Source: Cichorium intybus
Lineage: Eukaryota; Streptophyta; Magnoliopsida; Asterales; Asteraceae
Assembly (NCBI GenBank): GCA_023525715.1
Contig: CM042009.1
Coordinates: 125,347,819-125,411,818, forward strand
Direction of reading: 5' to 3'
Length of the DNA stretch: 64,000 nt
The notes under the pieces: model-generated
Told to the model about the DNA's origin: nothing
Databases searched by the model: none
Seen by the model: the letters and a program-made list of their open reading frames with translations, nothing else
Program-made: the position numbers and the translations under genes
Shown here: piece by piece, positions 25,241 to 37,562 of the stretch
How the letters are laid out: each line of letters starts with the position of its first letter
Numbering within the stretch: the stretch's first letter is position 1

Positions 25241-27015
25241 GAGATCTGCGGAACAAACTTTTCTTCAAAATAAACCCTTCAAATTTGAAAATCACTTGAA
25301 CAAATGTTAACTTCATCTTTTAAGGATAAAAATAAAGAGTTGTTTAAGACTAAGGAAATTCAAAAACAAGAAAAATTTATACCAAACGAAAAGAAAATTT
25401 TGATGCACAATGACAAAGTTTAACTTTTCTCTCATGAATTAACCAAGTAAAGGACAAAACTTTGATTTTAGATTCTGAAAATCATACCTTATTGCACTAA
25501 AAGGTATTTGGGAATCGACTTGAAACATTGGTAAGAAAACAGACTTCGAAATGAGTTCAAGGCTATTTTACACTTTGAAGCCTTGTTTGATTTCAATAAC
25601 CTTAACATAATGTCTATTTCTAACCACCCTTCGAAACTTGACTCGATTCAACTTCAAACTAATCATGTAGCCTCAAAACTACAAAGGATAATTCAAAGTG
25701 CTCCGAAGTTTTCCTCAAAAATAAAACCAACATTGTTTGATAAGCAAATTTACATCTCTTTTCATTAAATGGTACAAAATTGAACTATATGAAGATTTTC
25801 ACTCACAAGGACTGTTTAAAACAAAAACAAAATGCACCAAAGAAAGAAAACATATGGTGATGTTCTATATCTCCGGATAAGAAAATTCAAAATAGAAAAC
25901 AAGAAAGAAAAAGAAAAATAGAAAACAATTGTCAAAAGAAACAAAGACAAACAAAAATCAAAAGATAACCAAGGGAATGCAAAAGAAAAATCAGCATTCA
26001 AAAGCTTATTCTTCTGTTTTAAATAACGGTACAAGGAGCTCCTATAACATAGTCGAGTACCTTGTAGAGGAATATGAACATTTCAAGTAGTCTGTCTTAA
26101 ATGATAAAGTAGGAGTGGTGTACGAAGCTCAAAGGCTTGTCATCTGAGCTTAGTATCCAAACACTTCAACTGATGAAAAGGAATAAATTTTTCAAATGAA
26201 TCTTCAAAACAATCCAATCAAACCTTCTGAAACACTTCTGATGTTCAATTCATGAATGAAAACCTCTTTAAATTTCAAATGCAAAGGATGTTATCTTTAT
26301 TATATTTGAAAAGTTTGAAGCACATAAGCACAACTCAAAACATGTTTCCTAATGCGAAATCAAGTCAGTGATGGGGTGATTAGACTTATAAATTCATGAC
26401 CGATATTGAATCAAACAAACTTCCAAATAAAAAATGGACTTCCAACATGATTCGAACGACTCTGAATATTAACTCGAATAAATCATCTTTTCATATTATT
26501 CATGAAAACTAAGGTTAAACGACATATTTCATCAGTCAAAAGAAAAATCAAATACTTATAGAAAAACAAAGAGAAAAACATATGGACTTCGGTACAGTGA
26601 TGAACAATTTGCAATCATTTGTCAATCACCGAAGTGACAGAACACTCTTCGGAGTCAATAGTAAATGCACCGAAGTGAGGAACTTTATGCTCCGAAGCGT
26701 ACCCTCAACGGTCATAATTTTTCATAACTGCGAAGTCAATTAAATGTTCAAATGATTTCCACATTTATGATAAATCACAGAGACAAACATTCCTTGAGTT
26801 ATAACCGTTTGCTTACAGCTGTCAATGAGAATTAAATGAAAAACATTAACCATAATGACTTCTCAAAAGATAACAGTTCAAATTTTGAATCATTGTAACT
26901 GACAGCCGTATATTTCTCCTTTTTGCAGAGATAGTGGGACGAGCAGGTGCTGAGGTGTCCACTTTCTACTGGACCATTTCAAACGTGCATTAAATGGCCT
27001 AGGGACCACGAATGC
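25241..27015 (+). other. Untranslated spacer between pol and envelope-like region
   Basis: About 1.8 kb without a coding domain, A-rich on the plus strand, with scattered CCGAAG/CTTCGG words (for example 26583-26700). Sireviruses are known to have a long spacer here. A TTTTTGCAG (about 26920-26928) could serve as a splice acceptor, but this is not supported further. Confidence 0.6.
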
Positions 27016-27023
27016 TATATAAA
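27016..27023 (+). promoter_or_regulatory. Internal TATA box before the envelope-like ORF
   Basis: TATATAAA lies 127 bp upstream of the ATG at 27143. The DNA between them is a CT-rich, ATG-poor leader typical of plant 5' UTRs, and the ATG is in good context (CATCAATGGCC). This suggests separate transcription of the envelope-like ORF rather than expression only from the LTR. Confidence 0.5.
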
Positions 27024-27142
27024 CTTCCCACCTCTTCCATTGCACTCTTTACGCAAACACAACTCTCATTTCTCTCTGCAAACTTACTCTCAAAGAAATC
27101 TACAAACTCCTTGTCCTCTTCATCTTCTTCATCTGACCATCA

Positions 27143-30100
27143 ATGGCCGCTGAAGGATCTTCTCAGACCACTGAAGCTATTTCAGTACCTGTTCTCAAAA
27201 GCCAGTCTGCAAATATGGTACTACGCAACAACCTACAACTCTACCCAAAGCCCATCGATGCTCTTGTCGAATGCATGAAGAGATCGATTCTTGGCTATGC
27301 CCTAACCTGCACACCATCGATTCCAGCAACACTTGTTCACAGGGCACATTACACCTCGAATGCTCTGTTCGACACGAACAATCATGTGAAATCCGTATAC
27401 TTTGACGCCATAGATGTAAATGGAAAAACTAAGAAAGTGCAACTGACCAAGGAGAAATTTGCTAAGGCTCTTCATCTTCCCATCTACGATCCCAAGGAGA
27501 TTGTGACTCCTTCTGCTGAGCAACTCGTTGATATGTTCAACGAAATGGGGTACTTTCCTCAACTCGAGAAGATCAGCATGTTTAAGAAGAACCAACTGCC
27601 CGATCTGTGGAGATACTACTTCAGTATCTTCCTCAGATGTCTTTCAGGAAGAACTTCAGGGCTAGATTCTGCAAGTGTGGCCTTTCAGAGCTTACTCTTC
27701 GGAATCTACTATGATGTCAAAGTTGATTACGCTTCGATTCTATGGGCTGACTTCTGTTCACACATCAATCACAGTCTGAAGGGGACTGAAATTTCAAATG
27801 CAAGGTTTTGGGCAATTGTTGTTCATGCCCATTATCAAAAGACTAGATATGTGGCAGACCCCTCTCTCCCCGAAATGAGGTACACTCCAATCACTGTATC
27901 CCCATTGGATGATGAACCCGCAGCCTACTGTGCACAAATACCTGTAGCTATGCTCTCCAAGGTTCCCATGGAATGTAATGAAGTAAGCTCTTACCGCAAC
28001 ACTTTGGTGATTCCCTATCCTACTCGTGATTTGAGCAAGGAAACATCTGTCTTAGAAAATCCCAAGGGAAAAGGGAAAAAGAAGATGACTGGTGGACCAA
28101 GTGGTCCGAAGAAAGAAGATAAGAAAAGAAAGGCTTCGGTGAAAACCACACCGAAGAGAAAACAGCCGAAGAGGCAGAGGAAACTGATTCCTGTGGATGA
28201 GTCTTCGGACTCTGAAAGGACTCCATCCACAGTCCAAGAAGAACAACAAGAAGAAGAAGAACAAATTGTAAACCAACCTCTTCCATCTCCATTAAGAACA
28301 TCCAAACCACCTACACCACCGCAAACAACTGTCCCTCCATCTCCACCAAAAACAACCAGACCTGACACACCTCCACATACAATTCCTCCTCCACCTCCAT
28401 CAACAATAGCTCCTCCAACCTCCGAAGTACCAATTTCTGATATTGATTTTTCCTTACCAGAATTTGACCTACCACTATCTCACTCACAACAACACCCCCA
28501 CTTCGTCAGCATTCTTCGAAGCCTTTCACATGACTCCCTTGAATGTTGAAGGAGCATCAGAAGAAGACCTATCAGATGAAGGATTTGTACTAATGAAACA
28601 GTACAAAGTCCTCAACTCCAAGCTTGACACTCTCATTCAAGCTCAAACTGTCTTTGATCCCACCAAACCCACCTTGGGTGACATCACCGAAGAGATTGAA
28701 TCTCTGGAGTTCTCCTTGTCCAAAGAATTCAAGGATTCCATACAAAAGCTTAAACAAAAGCTCTTGGATGAACAAAATAAGATCCAATCTTCCTTCGAAA
28801 AGAAGTTGGAATCCGCTGTCACCTCCATCAACAAGAAGGTTGATGCTCTTACTGAGAAGAACGACAAAACAAACTCCGAAGTCATGAAAGCCTTGCAAGG
28901 ACTTCGGAGTGAATTCCAGCAAAGTACCAAGCTTGAAAAACAGCTTGATGAGGCCAGAGCAAAAATTGAAGAGCTCACTGCCGCCCAAACCGCTTCGGAT
29001 GTCACTAGATTTACAGAGGAACTGCAACGAACGAATGCAGCTCTCACACAAGATTTGATTACAAAGTTGAGAGTTGCACTTTAACCTCTGATAAATTTTT
29101 CTGACAGGTTGTCTAGGCCACAGGGCAGGCCTAGACAGATCCCTGCAGCCACAGCAGGTCCTTCAACCTCAACCATTACAACCACTGCCATGGGTGCTAG
29201 TGGATCGGCTGAAGCTGGAAGCTCAACAGACCGATCACTAGAAAACATAATTGCCCCACACATGGAAGAAACATACAAGGCCAGGCGAGCAGATTACAAT
29301 TTGATGTCAAGATAAATGAATTTGCTCGAGATAATGGTGAATGGACCGTTGAGGCAATCAAGCAATTTGGATTTCAAAATCCAAATATACTTAACAGACT
29401 TCCTCTTCGGAGTTTTGCAATTGTTGACTCCGAAGACATCCAGCTTGACATTCCATTCAATCCGAAGACTTTCGCTTTCCTTCAATTCGTCTCTTCGGTA
29501 CCAGAGGATCAGAAAGCAAGTTTTTGGACCAACAAAATAAACTTTCATGCCAAATACATTCAACGACAGAGCTATGTTTGGAGCCTGAACAAGATAAAGA
29601 AAATCATTTCAATTAAAGAAGCTGAAGTCTATTTGGGCTTCAGAAATTATGAATTTCTTATTCTTAGGGGGGCAGACGAAGTTGAATCCAGGTTCTCAAT
29701 TGTAGACTTCCCAATCATGAATCCTATGGACTTCATCCAGATTCTTGATCTTCTGCGAAGCGGGGATGCTGCTCATGCTGCAATGTCTGCCCTTGCTATC
29801 AAAAATCACATACGGGGCTTTCTTAACAATTATCTTCTCTGGTTTGCAAAACATGACCTGGAGCTATGTTCCTAATACAGACAACCTTTGAACACTCCTC
29901 CTGTTGTAGTTCGGAACATAGCAAGATTCAAGAATGGAGAAATCTTAGACGAACCATATGGCGTAGTTTTCAAATGACTTCGAAATGAAACCGAAGTCAC
30001 AATCAAGTTCTTTGAAATAGACTACATTGGCCTCCATCCCTCCTCCTTCATCGCAGGGATGATTTCTCATGTGAATGCCTGTCATGCAAATTCCACCGAG

Positions 30101-30190
30101 AAAAAGAAGAAGTTCATAGATCATATGAACTGGTATCTTACAGTAAGAAAGACTCTGAAGCGGGCATACAAGAGAAACTTTCGAGTATAG
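27143..30190 (+). pseudogene. Sirevirus envelope-like region, several breaks
   Basis: The first ORF (27143-28549) encodes an N-terminal globular region (about residues 1-300; NQLPDLWRYYFSIFLRCL), a Lys/Arg-rich cluster like a nuclear-localisation signal (KGKGKKKM, TPKRKQPKRQRK, about residues 305-350), an acidic Gln/Glu stretch and a proline-rich tail (PPTPPQTTVPPSPP). Near 28505 the frame shifts; the next part (to 29082) is a long coiled coil (SKEFKDSIQKLKQKLLDEQN). After a TAA at 29082 the frame continues to about 29300, then shifts back; stops at 29873 and about 29973 interrupt the last part, which ends at TAG 30188. No signal peptide or clear membrane segment is visible, so envelope function is unproven; envelope-like is the family name for this position. 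The coiled coil and basic cluster suggest a structural or nuclear role. Confidence 0.75.
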
Positions 30191-30210
30191 GCTTCGGATG
30201 CACTTCACAC

Positions 30211-30222
30211 AAAGGGGGAGAT
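30211..30222 (+). other. Polypurine tract of the Sirevirus
   Basis: AAAGGGGGAGAT stands directly before the 3' LTR at 30223. Similar GGGGGAG tracts occur inside gag-pol (about 19337, 22806, 22939), a habit of Sireviruses. Confidence 0.9.
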
Positions 30223-30731
30223 TGTTGAGATCATTTGTGATGAAGTGCTGATATATCCGAAGTTGTACCCATAAGAAACCCCGAAGTGAATAAACAAGAG
30301 AAGACACTGAAGTCTAAAGACTCCGAAGTGCTATGCATAGAAGATCCGAAGACTTCACAGCCTGTCCTCTTGTCTTTTGTGTGCACGCGTATAGTACAAT
30401 ACGTGTTGCATGAATCTTCTATCCTATTGGCTAGTACACTGATAGGATATTCTCTGTAAAAGTTGTACTATTGGTATCACTGATTCAGTATAAATATCAG
30501 TGATACCATACCATGTCTAATGAGAGATTACAAGATTAGTTTACGAGAATTGTATATCTCCAAGATAGAAAACCCAACTGTAAAACCAAAGTTCTAATCG
30601 AATCATTCGGCACATGTTATTCATATCTTATTGTTCAATTAAGCTCTGTTGCATTATCATTGTGTGATTGATTGTGTAATTGATTCCATATCTATATTAG
30701 TTCATCTATTCTCATATTTCAACACCCAACA
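30223..30731 (+). repeat. 3' LTR of the Sirevirus
   Basis: 509 bp, same length as the 5' LTR, with four differences seen by eye. The TATA palindrome is at 30473-30507. It is followed by the ATATG target-site duplication. Confidence 0.95.
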
Positions 30732-30736
30732 ATATG

Positions 30737-30977
30737 CTATGTAGTTGTTGGAGCTCACTAAGTCGTGTGCTTATCCTTCCCTATTAGATTACCATTTCAG
30801 GCTGTACAGGTGGAAATGACGGCCAGGCATGACGAGTACACACTGATGCTGCTTAATTGGGGATTCATGCGGTGAATTGATGTTTAAAATGATTTCTAAA
30901 TATCTTCAAAATGTTAATTATTGAACAAATTGATATTTATTTAAATGAAGATGTTTTATTAAAAACCGGGTGTTACA
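30737..30977 (+). repeat. 3' LTR of the gypsy-like element, right part
   Basis: Continuation of 15908-17029 after the insertion, ending CCGGGTGTTACA. Adding both parts gives about 1.36 kb, matching the solo LTR length. Confidence 0.75.
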
Positions 30978-31607
30978 AAATAGGGTACAGAAGAAGTAGT
31001 TGCTTCCGCATTACTTGCTACAGAAGGTTATGGAAGAGTGCATGGCTATTGGTCGAAGAGTGGAAGGAAAAAAGTAAAAAAATTAATAAAAACAGGATTG
31101 CATGGGGTTTGAAAAAGAGTGTGGATAATATAAATAAAGAGGTAGCATCGAAGAGGATACTGATAACTGGCTGAAGAAGTCTGTAACACATGGTGCGGAA
31201 TTTAGAGACGGTGGTAGTCAAAGTTTTGGTGTGTGTTGCATGACATAAGGGTATAAGGTGGATAAAAATTTAGCTAATCAAATTACATGGGGTTAGCTGG
31301 GATATGGGCTTAGTTTGGATGTGTTCTCACAAAGTAAAAAAATAGGTTGTTTAGTTTGGTGAATTAAAAAGATTAAATGATATGGGTAAGGTAATAAAGG
31401 TGTGTAATAGATAAGGAGGTAAGGTGGTGAAGGGGTCTGTAGAGGGTGGTCTGGTTTAGATGGAGAGATAAAGGTTCGAAAAGGTTGGATACATTTAATG
31501 ATGGCATATAAGAGGTAAGTCTTGGGTAAGGTTTTGGTTGTAAAAGGAATATGATGGGGTGAGAGGATTAGTTCTTAGGAGATGAGATTGCAGGAGAATT
31601 GCAGCCG

Positions 31608-31673
<66 letters not shown>

Positions 31674-32540
31674 TTAGTGTTACAATTGCGTTAACAGGGT
31701 GTGGCAGGAGACAAGAGCCAAATAGCCAGCAAATCAAGCATTAGGTAGCGCATGGAGTGCACATGCCAGGCGTGTTCTCATCTTGATGGACATGTGGCCA
31801 GCACTCTTTAGAAATGAGAGTGGTCTAGGAAATGTCCCATCACAAAGAGACATGTCCTACCAGCTTATGGAAGCGCTTCTAAGACTTGTACCGTCGTAAA
31901 TTCAACTTTTACTCCAATTTAACAATTACTTACTCATCATTGCATAATATTTCTTTAACAATACTCTAGTGCAAAAGTCATTAAAAAATAATACCAACGG
32001 AATATAAGATCAGGAAAACCATATCTTCAAATATTTCATAATGATTTTTTTATTTAGAAAATAGGTTTCCAAAAGATTTTAGATGATATCATTTTGAAAA
32101 ATAAAGTCTCCTTTCTATACAAATGCTTTTGTCTCATCCATAACATCAAAATATATGGATAAAAATATATCAGAATAATACCAAAGATAAGAACATCATT
32201 TTCTTCTTCTTCTTCAGCAGTAAATATATTCGTTAAAAACTCGATACAACAACAGAAAATAAATGAACAATAGCAACGTTTTACTTTAGATAGAGCTATT
32301 ATTCAAAAACTCGACACAACAACAGAAAATAAATGAATGATAGCATCATTTTTACCAAATTTTTAGTTTATCAAAGTATCTATCACCGTAAGTTTGTTCC
32401 TCATGTATTCATGTTTGTGGCTCGCTTCTTACCCTTCTTAACACATGTAACACATTTACAAATGTTGCCTATACTCAAAGTATCAAATATGTAAGTGTTG
32501 TACGAAAGGTAAAGGTTCAATCATATAGATACATGAAGTG
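30978..32540. other. Intergenic DNA
   Basis: No recognisable gene. It contains a (GA)n tract at 31611-31671 and several GGT-rich plus-strand stretches (31370-31460). Confidence 0.45.
31611..31671. repeat. (GA)n microsatellite, 61 bp
   Basis: AG dinucleotides with two AAAG interruptions. Confidence 0.95.
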
Positions 32541-32546
32541 CATTCC

Positions 32547-32844
32547 TCAAGCAACTTCTTTGTTAGGAACTAATCTTGAGTCGTGGTACAGTGCCCCTTC
32601 CGATGAAGTCCATTCTTTTATCAAGTGAATCATCGTGGTGGTTCCACAATCCCACGAAAGCTTACACGAAAGTGGTAGGAGATTCAACCGGGAAAGGCTT
32701 TGATAGCACATACAAAATTTTCTCATGCAATAAAACATTCCTCAAATTTTGATACCAAGAGGGAAAGTTATGCATGCATAGTCTATCTTCTAATAAGAAA
32801 GATCGTAGGGACGGGTCAATTGTGTTTGATGTCTTTAGGGCCAT
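32547..32844 (-). pseudogene. Ty1/copia gag N-terminal remnant
   Basis: The minus-strand reading from 32844 shows the start of a copia gag: SFLLEDRLCMHNFPSWYQNL then RNVLLHEKILYVLSKPFP, matching the usual D-KL-G-NF--W--NLR-VL--E---YVL pattern. A frameshift near 32665 leads to a short second piece. The remainder of the element is absent at lower coordinates. A primer-site-like sequence at 34519-34528 on the same strand may belong to the same element, with a 1.7-kb leader between. Confidence 0.6.
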
Positions 32845-34518
32845 CTACAAAATTTCAACAAAATTTATTTAGCATTTTTGATATTACATATTTAATAACC
32901 AATACCCTTTTATGTTTCCAAAACATTGATTATTAAAGTCTAGAACCCAAGTTGCAATAAAATAATGGTTAGGTAGCCTTTTTCCCATTACCTTATTTAT
33001 GTTGGTAAATAACATTTATCGGTTACATCCAATGTAGCTTCTAGAACTATGGGATCCTTTTAAACAACATTTGTTTGGTTTAGCATGTTTGATCCCATTT
33101 ATGCCTTGAGTTTCTCTTTCTTATGTATCGTTTATCATAAGAGATTCTTAATCAAATCGTTCTACAAATATGTGATCTTGACCAAAACCAATAGTAATGT
33201 AACCCTTAATCCACTAGTAAGGCAACACCGGCTCATTTATCATTAGCCCAATCCAAGTGGTAAGGTATCTCTTATCCAATAAGAATCATTCAAATAATAC
33301 ATGATTTTTTGTATCAAAAGGACGACATAGATTTGAATTCTCAAAAGGGGTTTGTATGTTTTTCTGATTCTAGTTTCGAAACACATTAAGGTATCATGTA
33401 GATTGTATGCATCTAATGAACATATTACCTTTTACTTGATTTGAAAAAATCTAATTTCATTATATGGTTTTTTACTTGCATAAAATCCCCATTTTATCCT
33501 ATCACTTTATGTTAAATTAATATCTCATATCATTCCTTGAGTTTGAACACAACAAGAACCAACTTAGTCTTATTAATAAGCATCATTTATTATTAAGACT
33601 TGGAGTTTAATGAGTCTTTAGAACCCCCATTTTAACTCACTCTATAATTTTAAAATTGACAATTGGCGTTTTATCAATACAACCATTTTATTATGAAACT
33701 CATTTTAGCATCTTTTGTCAGAAGTGTCATTTTTGAAAAACAAACTCCATGCTGATTTATTTTTTGTTATTTTAGTTTGTTCTACCATGCAAAATCTTAT
33801 TTTCATCCATACAAACAACAACATACAATCATAATAAAAAAAATTAGTGCATAAACCAAGTCATTAGTAGTTGTTATTTCATGTAAGTCAAACATGAAAT
33901 AACAAGTCCATTCCTAAGGGACTTTAAGAACCATGTCTCTTCAGTCTTGATAATGTTGATGCTCCCACTTTCCAAAACATCCAACACATGCAAGAGGATG
34001 AGCGCACTATGAAGCATTTGACTCAAAGATCAAAAACTAAATTTTGGTTTTTGACCTTCAAGGCCGAGAGCTCCAAACAACCCCATCAAACCTTCGAGTT
34101 TTGTGTTGTGCTCTTCCAAATGGTTTCCATCTTTATTTATTGTTACACTACAAATGAATAAAATGAAGAAAACCTATTTACTATTGCAAACCATTTGATA
34201 TAATAAACATTTGACAACCATATCAAAAAGAGAGTCCAACACAACCATCACAACACATCAAATGGTCCATGGATTTTTTATGCACATACTATCACATGAA
34301 ATCGTAAACAAAACAACACTTTCTTTTTCTAAGATAGCATTTATGCAACCAAAATGCATGTATGCAATTTGGACACATAAAATCATAGAACTAGCATGCA
34401 TGTTGCCAAAGAAGCAATGCATGAACTTTTCATACAAGATGGAAAACATCCATTGCATCCAAAAACTAAGTTTATCCAAATAAACATATTGTTTTAACAT
34501 GTATATTAAAATATATTA
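32845..34518. other. AT-rich DNA, possible copia leader
   Basis: No gene seen. If the gag remnant and the primer-like site belong together, this is the untranslated leader of a minus-strand copia element. Confidence 0.35.
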
Positions 34519-34528
34519 TCTGATACCA
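34519..34528 (-). other. Copia primer-binding-site-like sequence
   Basis: On the minus strand TGGTATCAGA follows ...CCAAACA and two bases, as a PBS follows an LTR end. The LTR would run rightwards from 34531, but its other end could not be fixed. Confidence 0.4.
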
Positions 34529-35525
34529 ATTGTTTGGATTTTTTGCTTAAAGTATGATGTTCATAACACATGTTTTTCGAAAAATTGCAATGTAAGCCTT
34601 TAAAATTGAACACAAACATAAAAATAGTTTTATTCCCACCAAAATATCTTTGACTGTATTTATGTTAAAAATAATATAACAACATAAGGATGAAAGGAAA
34701 CAAAACATTTGATGTCCTTTGATTCAATCTCAAATATTGAATGTCGTTGTGATGGCAACAAGAACAAAAGTGTGTTTTTCTCCAATGGTATCCACCACAA
34801 GTTGCTACACCTTTGGAATGGTAGTTCCTTTCTAATATTCTTCTTCTCTATTATTCTTAGAAACCAATACTTATGGTTTCCAATAGAGGTAAGTGTAAAA
34901 ACCAATCTACACTTGAAAACCAAAGAATTTCTAAAGAGGGTGTATAAGGTTTCGGCCAAGTATAGTGAGGAGAAAAGAACCACCAATCTCACATGTTGAC
35001 ATGCAACCCTTATTAAAGAACATGCAACACACTTTTCCAATATGCCAATGTCAAAATATCAACATGCAATGGACAAAGGAGGAGGCTAAGACACTTTCAT
35101 TGGACCTCTCTCTTGCCTTGTTTTGGCCGAGAGTGAAGGGGGAGAGAAAAATATATATCACTTGATTTTATACTTTATAAACCGATAATTTATATAACAT
35201 ATTCCAACTCCTTGAAATATTACATTTAAACACAAATACATGCATATATGTAATTTTCGAATTATGTATATTCCATATACACAAATATTATTTATTTTAA
35301 AACTTAAAATAAATATGTGTTTAGTAAAACTTATTTAATCATTTAAACCCTTTTAAATGATATAGATAATCCCATTATCATTTGAACTCTCGTGTGCTAA
35401 TTCATATCATATGAATTAATTCTAGATATCATATAATTTTATCACATAAAATGATAAATATAAGCAATATATCATCTCATCATGAATTCAATTCATTAGG
35501 ATGATTGGTTTAGGTGTTTAAATTG

Positions 35526-36672
35526 TTGTTGGTGTGTCCTTTTAGGATCATATGTTAATAGCAATATCATTCATTTGATCATGCTTGGGCATCTAGTTCT
35601 AATAGGATAGTCATCTATTTCCTCAATAATAACCTTCACATATCATATAAAATAGGTTTGCAATTCGAATATTCTAATAGTTTGTAACATATCGTGACCA
35701 TTTAACGACAACTTGGTCGTTTCCAAGTGATAAAAATACATAATTTTCAACTAAATGTCAGGTATGCCAAAATGGTAGTAGACATATTCTTGTTTAACAT
35801 ACCTTGATTCTTGGAACAACATACCAAGCCCGTGAAGAGAAAAATCATTAATGTCAAGACGTTTCATAATTTGTTTTTTTGCTACGGATTCATCTTCATT
35901 AGAAGGAGCGATATGATCGATCTTTTTATATACACCACAATGTGTCTTGAATAATTTTTCCCAAGAGGAATATTGACCTTTCTACATCTATAATGTAATA
36001 AGAATGAGGTTTTATATGCTCATCGCTAAATATGGAGAAAATTGGTTACATGTGTTATAGGAACCGAATTTGGGTATCTTAATAGAATACATGGATAGAA
36101 GACATTGTTGGTGTGTTCCTTTAGGATCATATGTTAATAGCAATATTATTCAGTTGATCATGCTTAGGCATCTAGGTCTAACAAGATAGTCATTTATTTC
36201 CTCAATAATATTTCAGATATGATATAAAATAGGTTTGCAATTTGAACATCCTTATAGTTTGTAACATATTGTGACCATTTAATGACAACTTGGTAGTTTC
36301 CAAGTGATAAAAATACAAAATTCAACTAAACGTTAGGTATGCCAAAATGGTATTAGACATATTCTTGTTTAACATACACTCATTCTTGGAATAACATGCC
36401 AAGCTCGTGAAGAGAAAACTCATCAATGTCAAGACGTTTCATAATTAGTTTTTTTGCTAAGGATTTATCTTATTAGGAGGAGTGATATGATCGATCTTTT
36501 CATATACACCACAATGTTTCTTGAATAATTTGGCCTAAGATGAATATTGACCTTTCTACATCTATGATGTAATAGGAATGAGTTTTTATATGTTTACCAT
36601 TAAATCAATGTGAAATTTGGTTATGTGTGTTATTGGAACCGAATTTGGTTATCTTAATAGAAGAATTGATGG
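35526..36672. repeat. Tandem duplication, two units of about 575 bp
   Basis: Unit 1 (35526-36104) and unit 2 (36105-36672) both begin TGTTGGTGTG and share most of their sequence (for example GGATCATATGTTAATAGCAA, GTCAAGACGTTTCATAATT). By eye the identity is in the high 80s percent with small indels, so the duplication is old. No ORF or known repeat family is evident. Confidence 0.85.
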
Positions 36673-37562
36673 TCCCGTCATGTCAAAGCGATTTGAAACA
36701 AGCTGGGAGAAGGAGATGTGATAAAGTTATGAATGATAGTTGAGGGATGGTCGATCATGGGATGATAGAAAGTTGAAGAAAGAAAAAGAAGTTGTAAATC
36801 TCGTGTTTAAAGGGTAAAAATAAATGAATGATGAGTTTTTTATGATCAATCTAGAAGGGATCAATGAAGGATGAGGTTGTTATTAGACTTTGAAAAGAAG
36901 ATTAATTTAGGGTTCAAGAAACCATCAAGATTCACAAGCGTTTTGGAAAAAGCATGGTGATTGTATGGAATAATCATGTAATGGTATAGCAGAGATGATA
37001 GATGATGAGAGTGAGTAAAAAAGAGAAGAATTTAAAATATGACATTTTTGGTGGTGATTGATGATGATAGTGTGATCAATTATCAATGAGTGTGATAAGG
37101 GTTTGAAGATGTTTGATGATGTAAAGGGAGTTGTAGAGAGATATTGTTCTGACTATTAGGGGGAGAAAGATAGAAGGGAAGGGAAGGTGGCAATTTTGGA
37201 GATGGAGATATATGAGTAGCTTTGATACCATAATGGTATTACAATTAAATTGCATGTCTCTCTCAAGCCTAGAGGAGTATTAGCCCCACATGGGGCAAGG
37301 GCTGAGCTGAAGGTGTGAAAACACCAATCCTTTTGGTTAAAGCCCTGCACAAACATCCCCCCTCACAGTGGAATGATACCACGCACCACACACACACAAC
37401 ACACATATTTTCCTGTTGACATGTGTGTGTATGTGTGTGTGTGTGATTTTAAAATTTTAAACCTTTTTAACCCCTATAAATACGAATCCCATCCAAACCC
37501 TTTTACCAAAACTCAAAAGAATTTATGCACTTCTATATTATTACTTTATTGTCATTTTCACT
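36673..37562. other. Intergenic DNA
   Basis: No gene recognised. G-rich and GAT-rich text at 36700-37150 and CA/GT-rich runs at 37378-37444. Confidence 0.4.

Larger units (their letters stand above)
17030..30731 (+). mobile_element. Sirevirus-type Ty1/copia retrotransposon, 13.7 kb
   Basis: Two 509-bp LTRs (TGTTGAG...CCCAACA) flank a complete set of regions in the order gag, protease, integrase, RT, RNase H, then an envelope-like region. A 5-bp target-site duplication ATATG stands on both sides (17025-17029 and 30732-30736). The copia domain order, large size, envelope-like region after pol, iMet-tRNA primer site and PPT ending GGGGGAGAT fit the Sirevirus (SIRE/Maximus) lineage. By eye the LTRs differ at four positions (about 99.2% identity). 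At a commonly used plant rate (1.3e-8 per site per year) that is roughly 0.3 million years; the rate is an assumption. The coding regions carry several stops and shifts, so this copy cannot act alone. Confidence 0.93.
12560..30977 (+). mobile_element. Pol-less gypsy-like LTR element interrupted by a copia element
   Basis: A direct repeat begins with TGTAACGAC at 12560 and again at 15908; the second copy, resumed after the copia insertion, ends CCGGGTGTTACA at 30977. Removing the insertion (17030-30731 and one TSD) leaves about 4.7 kb. The 5 bp before the first copy (AAATG) and after the last (AAATA) agree at four of five positions, a probable target-site duplication. A polypurine tract (AAAGGGGGGAG) precedes the 3' LTR. 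The end of the internal region (GGAGACGGAATC) matches that of the gypsy element at 62750. No reverse transcriptase, integrase or tRNA-primer site was recognised in the 2.3-kb interior, so it would depend on a helper. Confidence 0.72.

Noticed and set aside
37205..37230. Sequence resembling a reversed primer-binding site (GCTTTGATACCA)
   Set aside because: No LTR end or pol/gag sequence on either side could be matched; the word is common by chance in retroelement-rich DNA.
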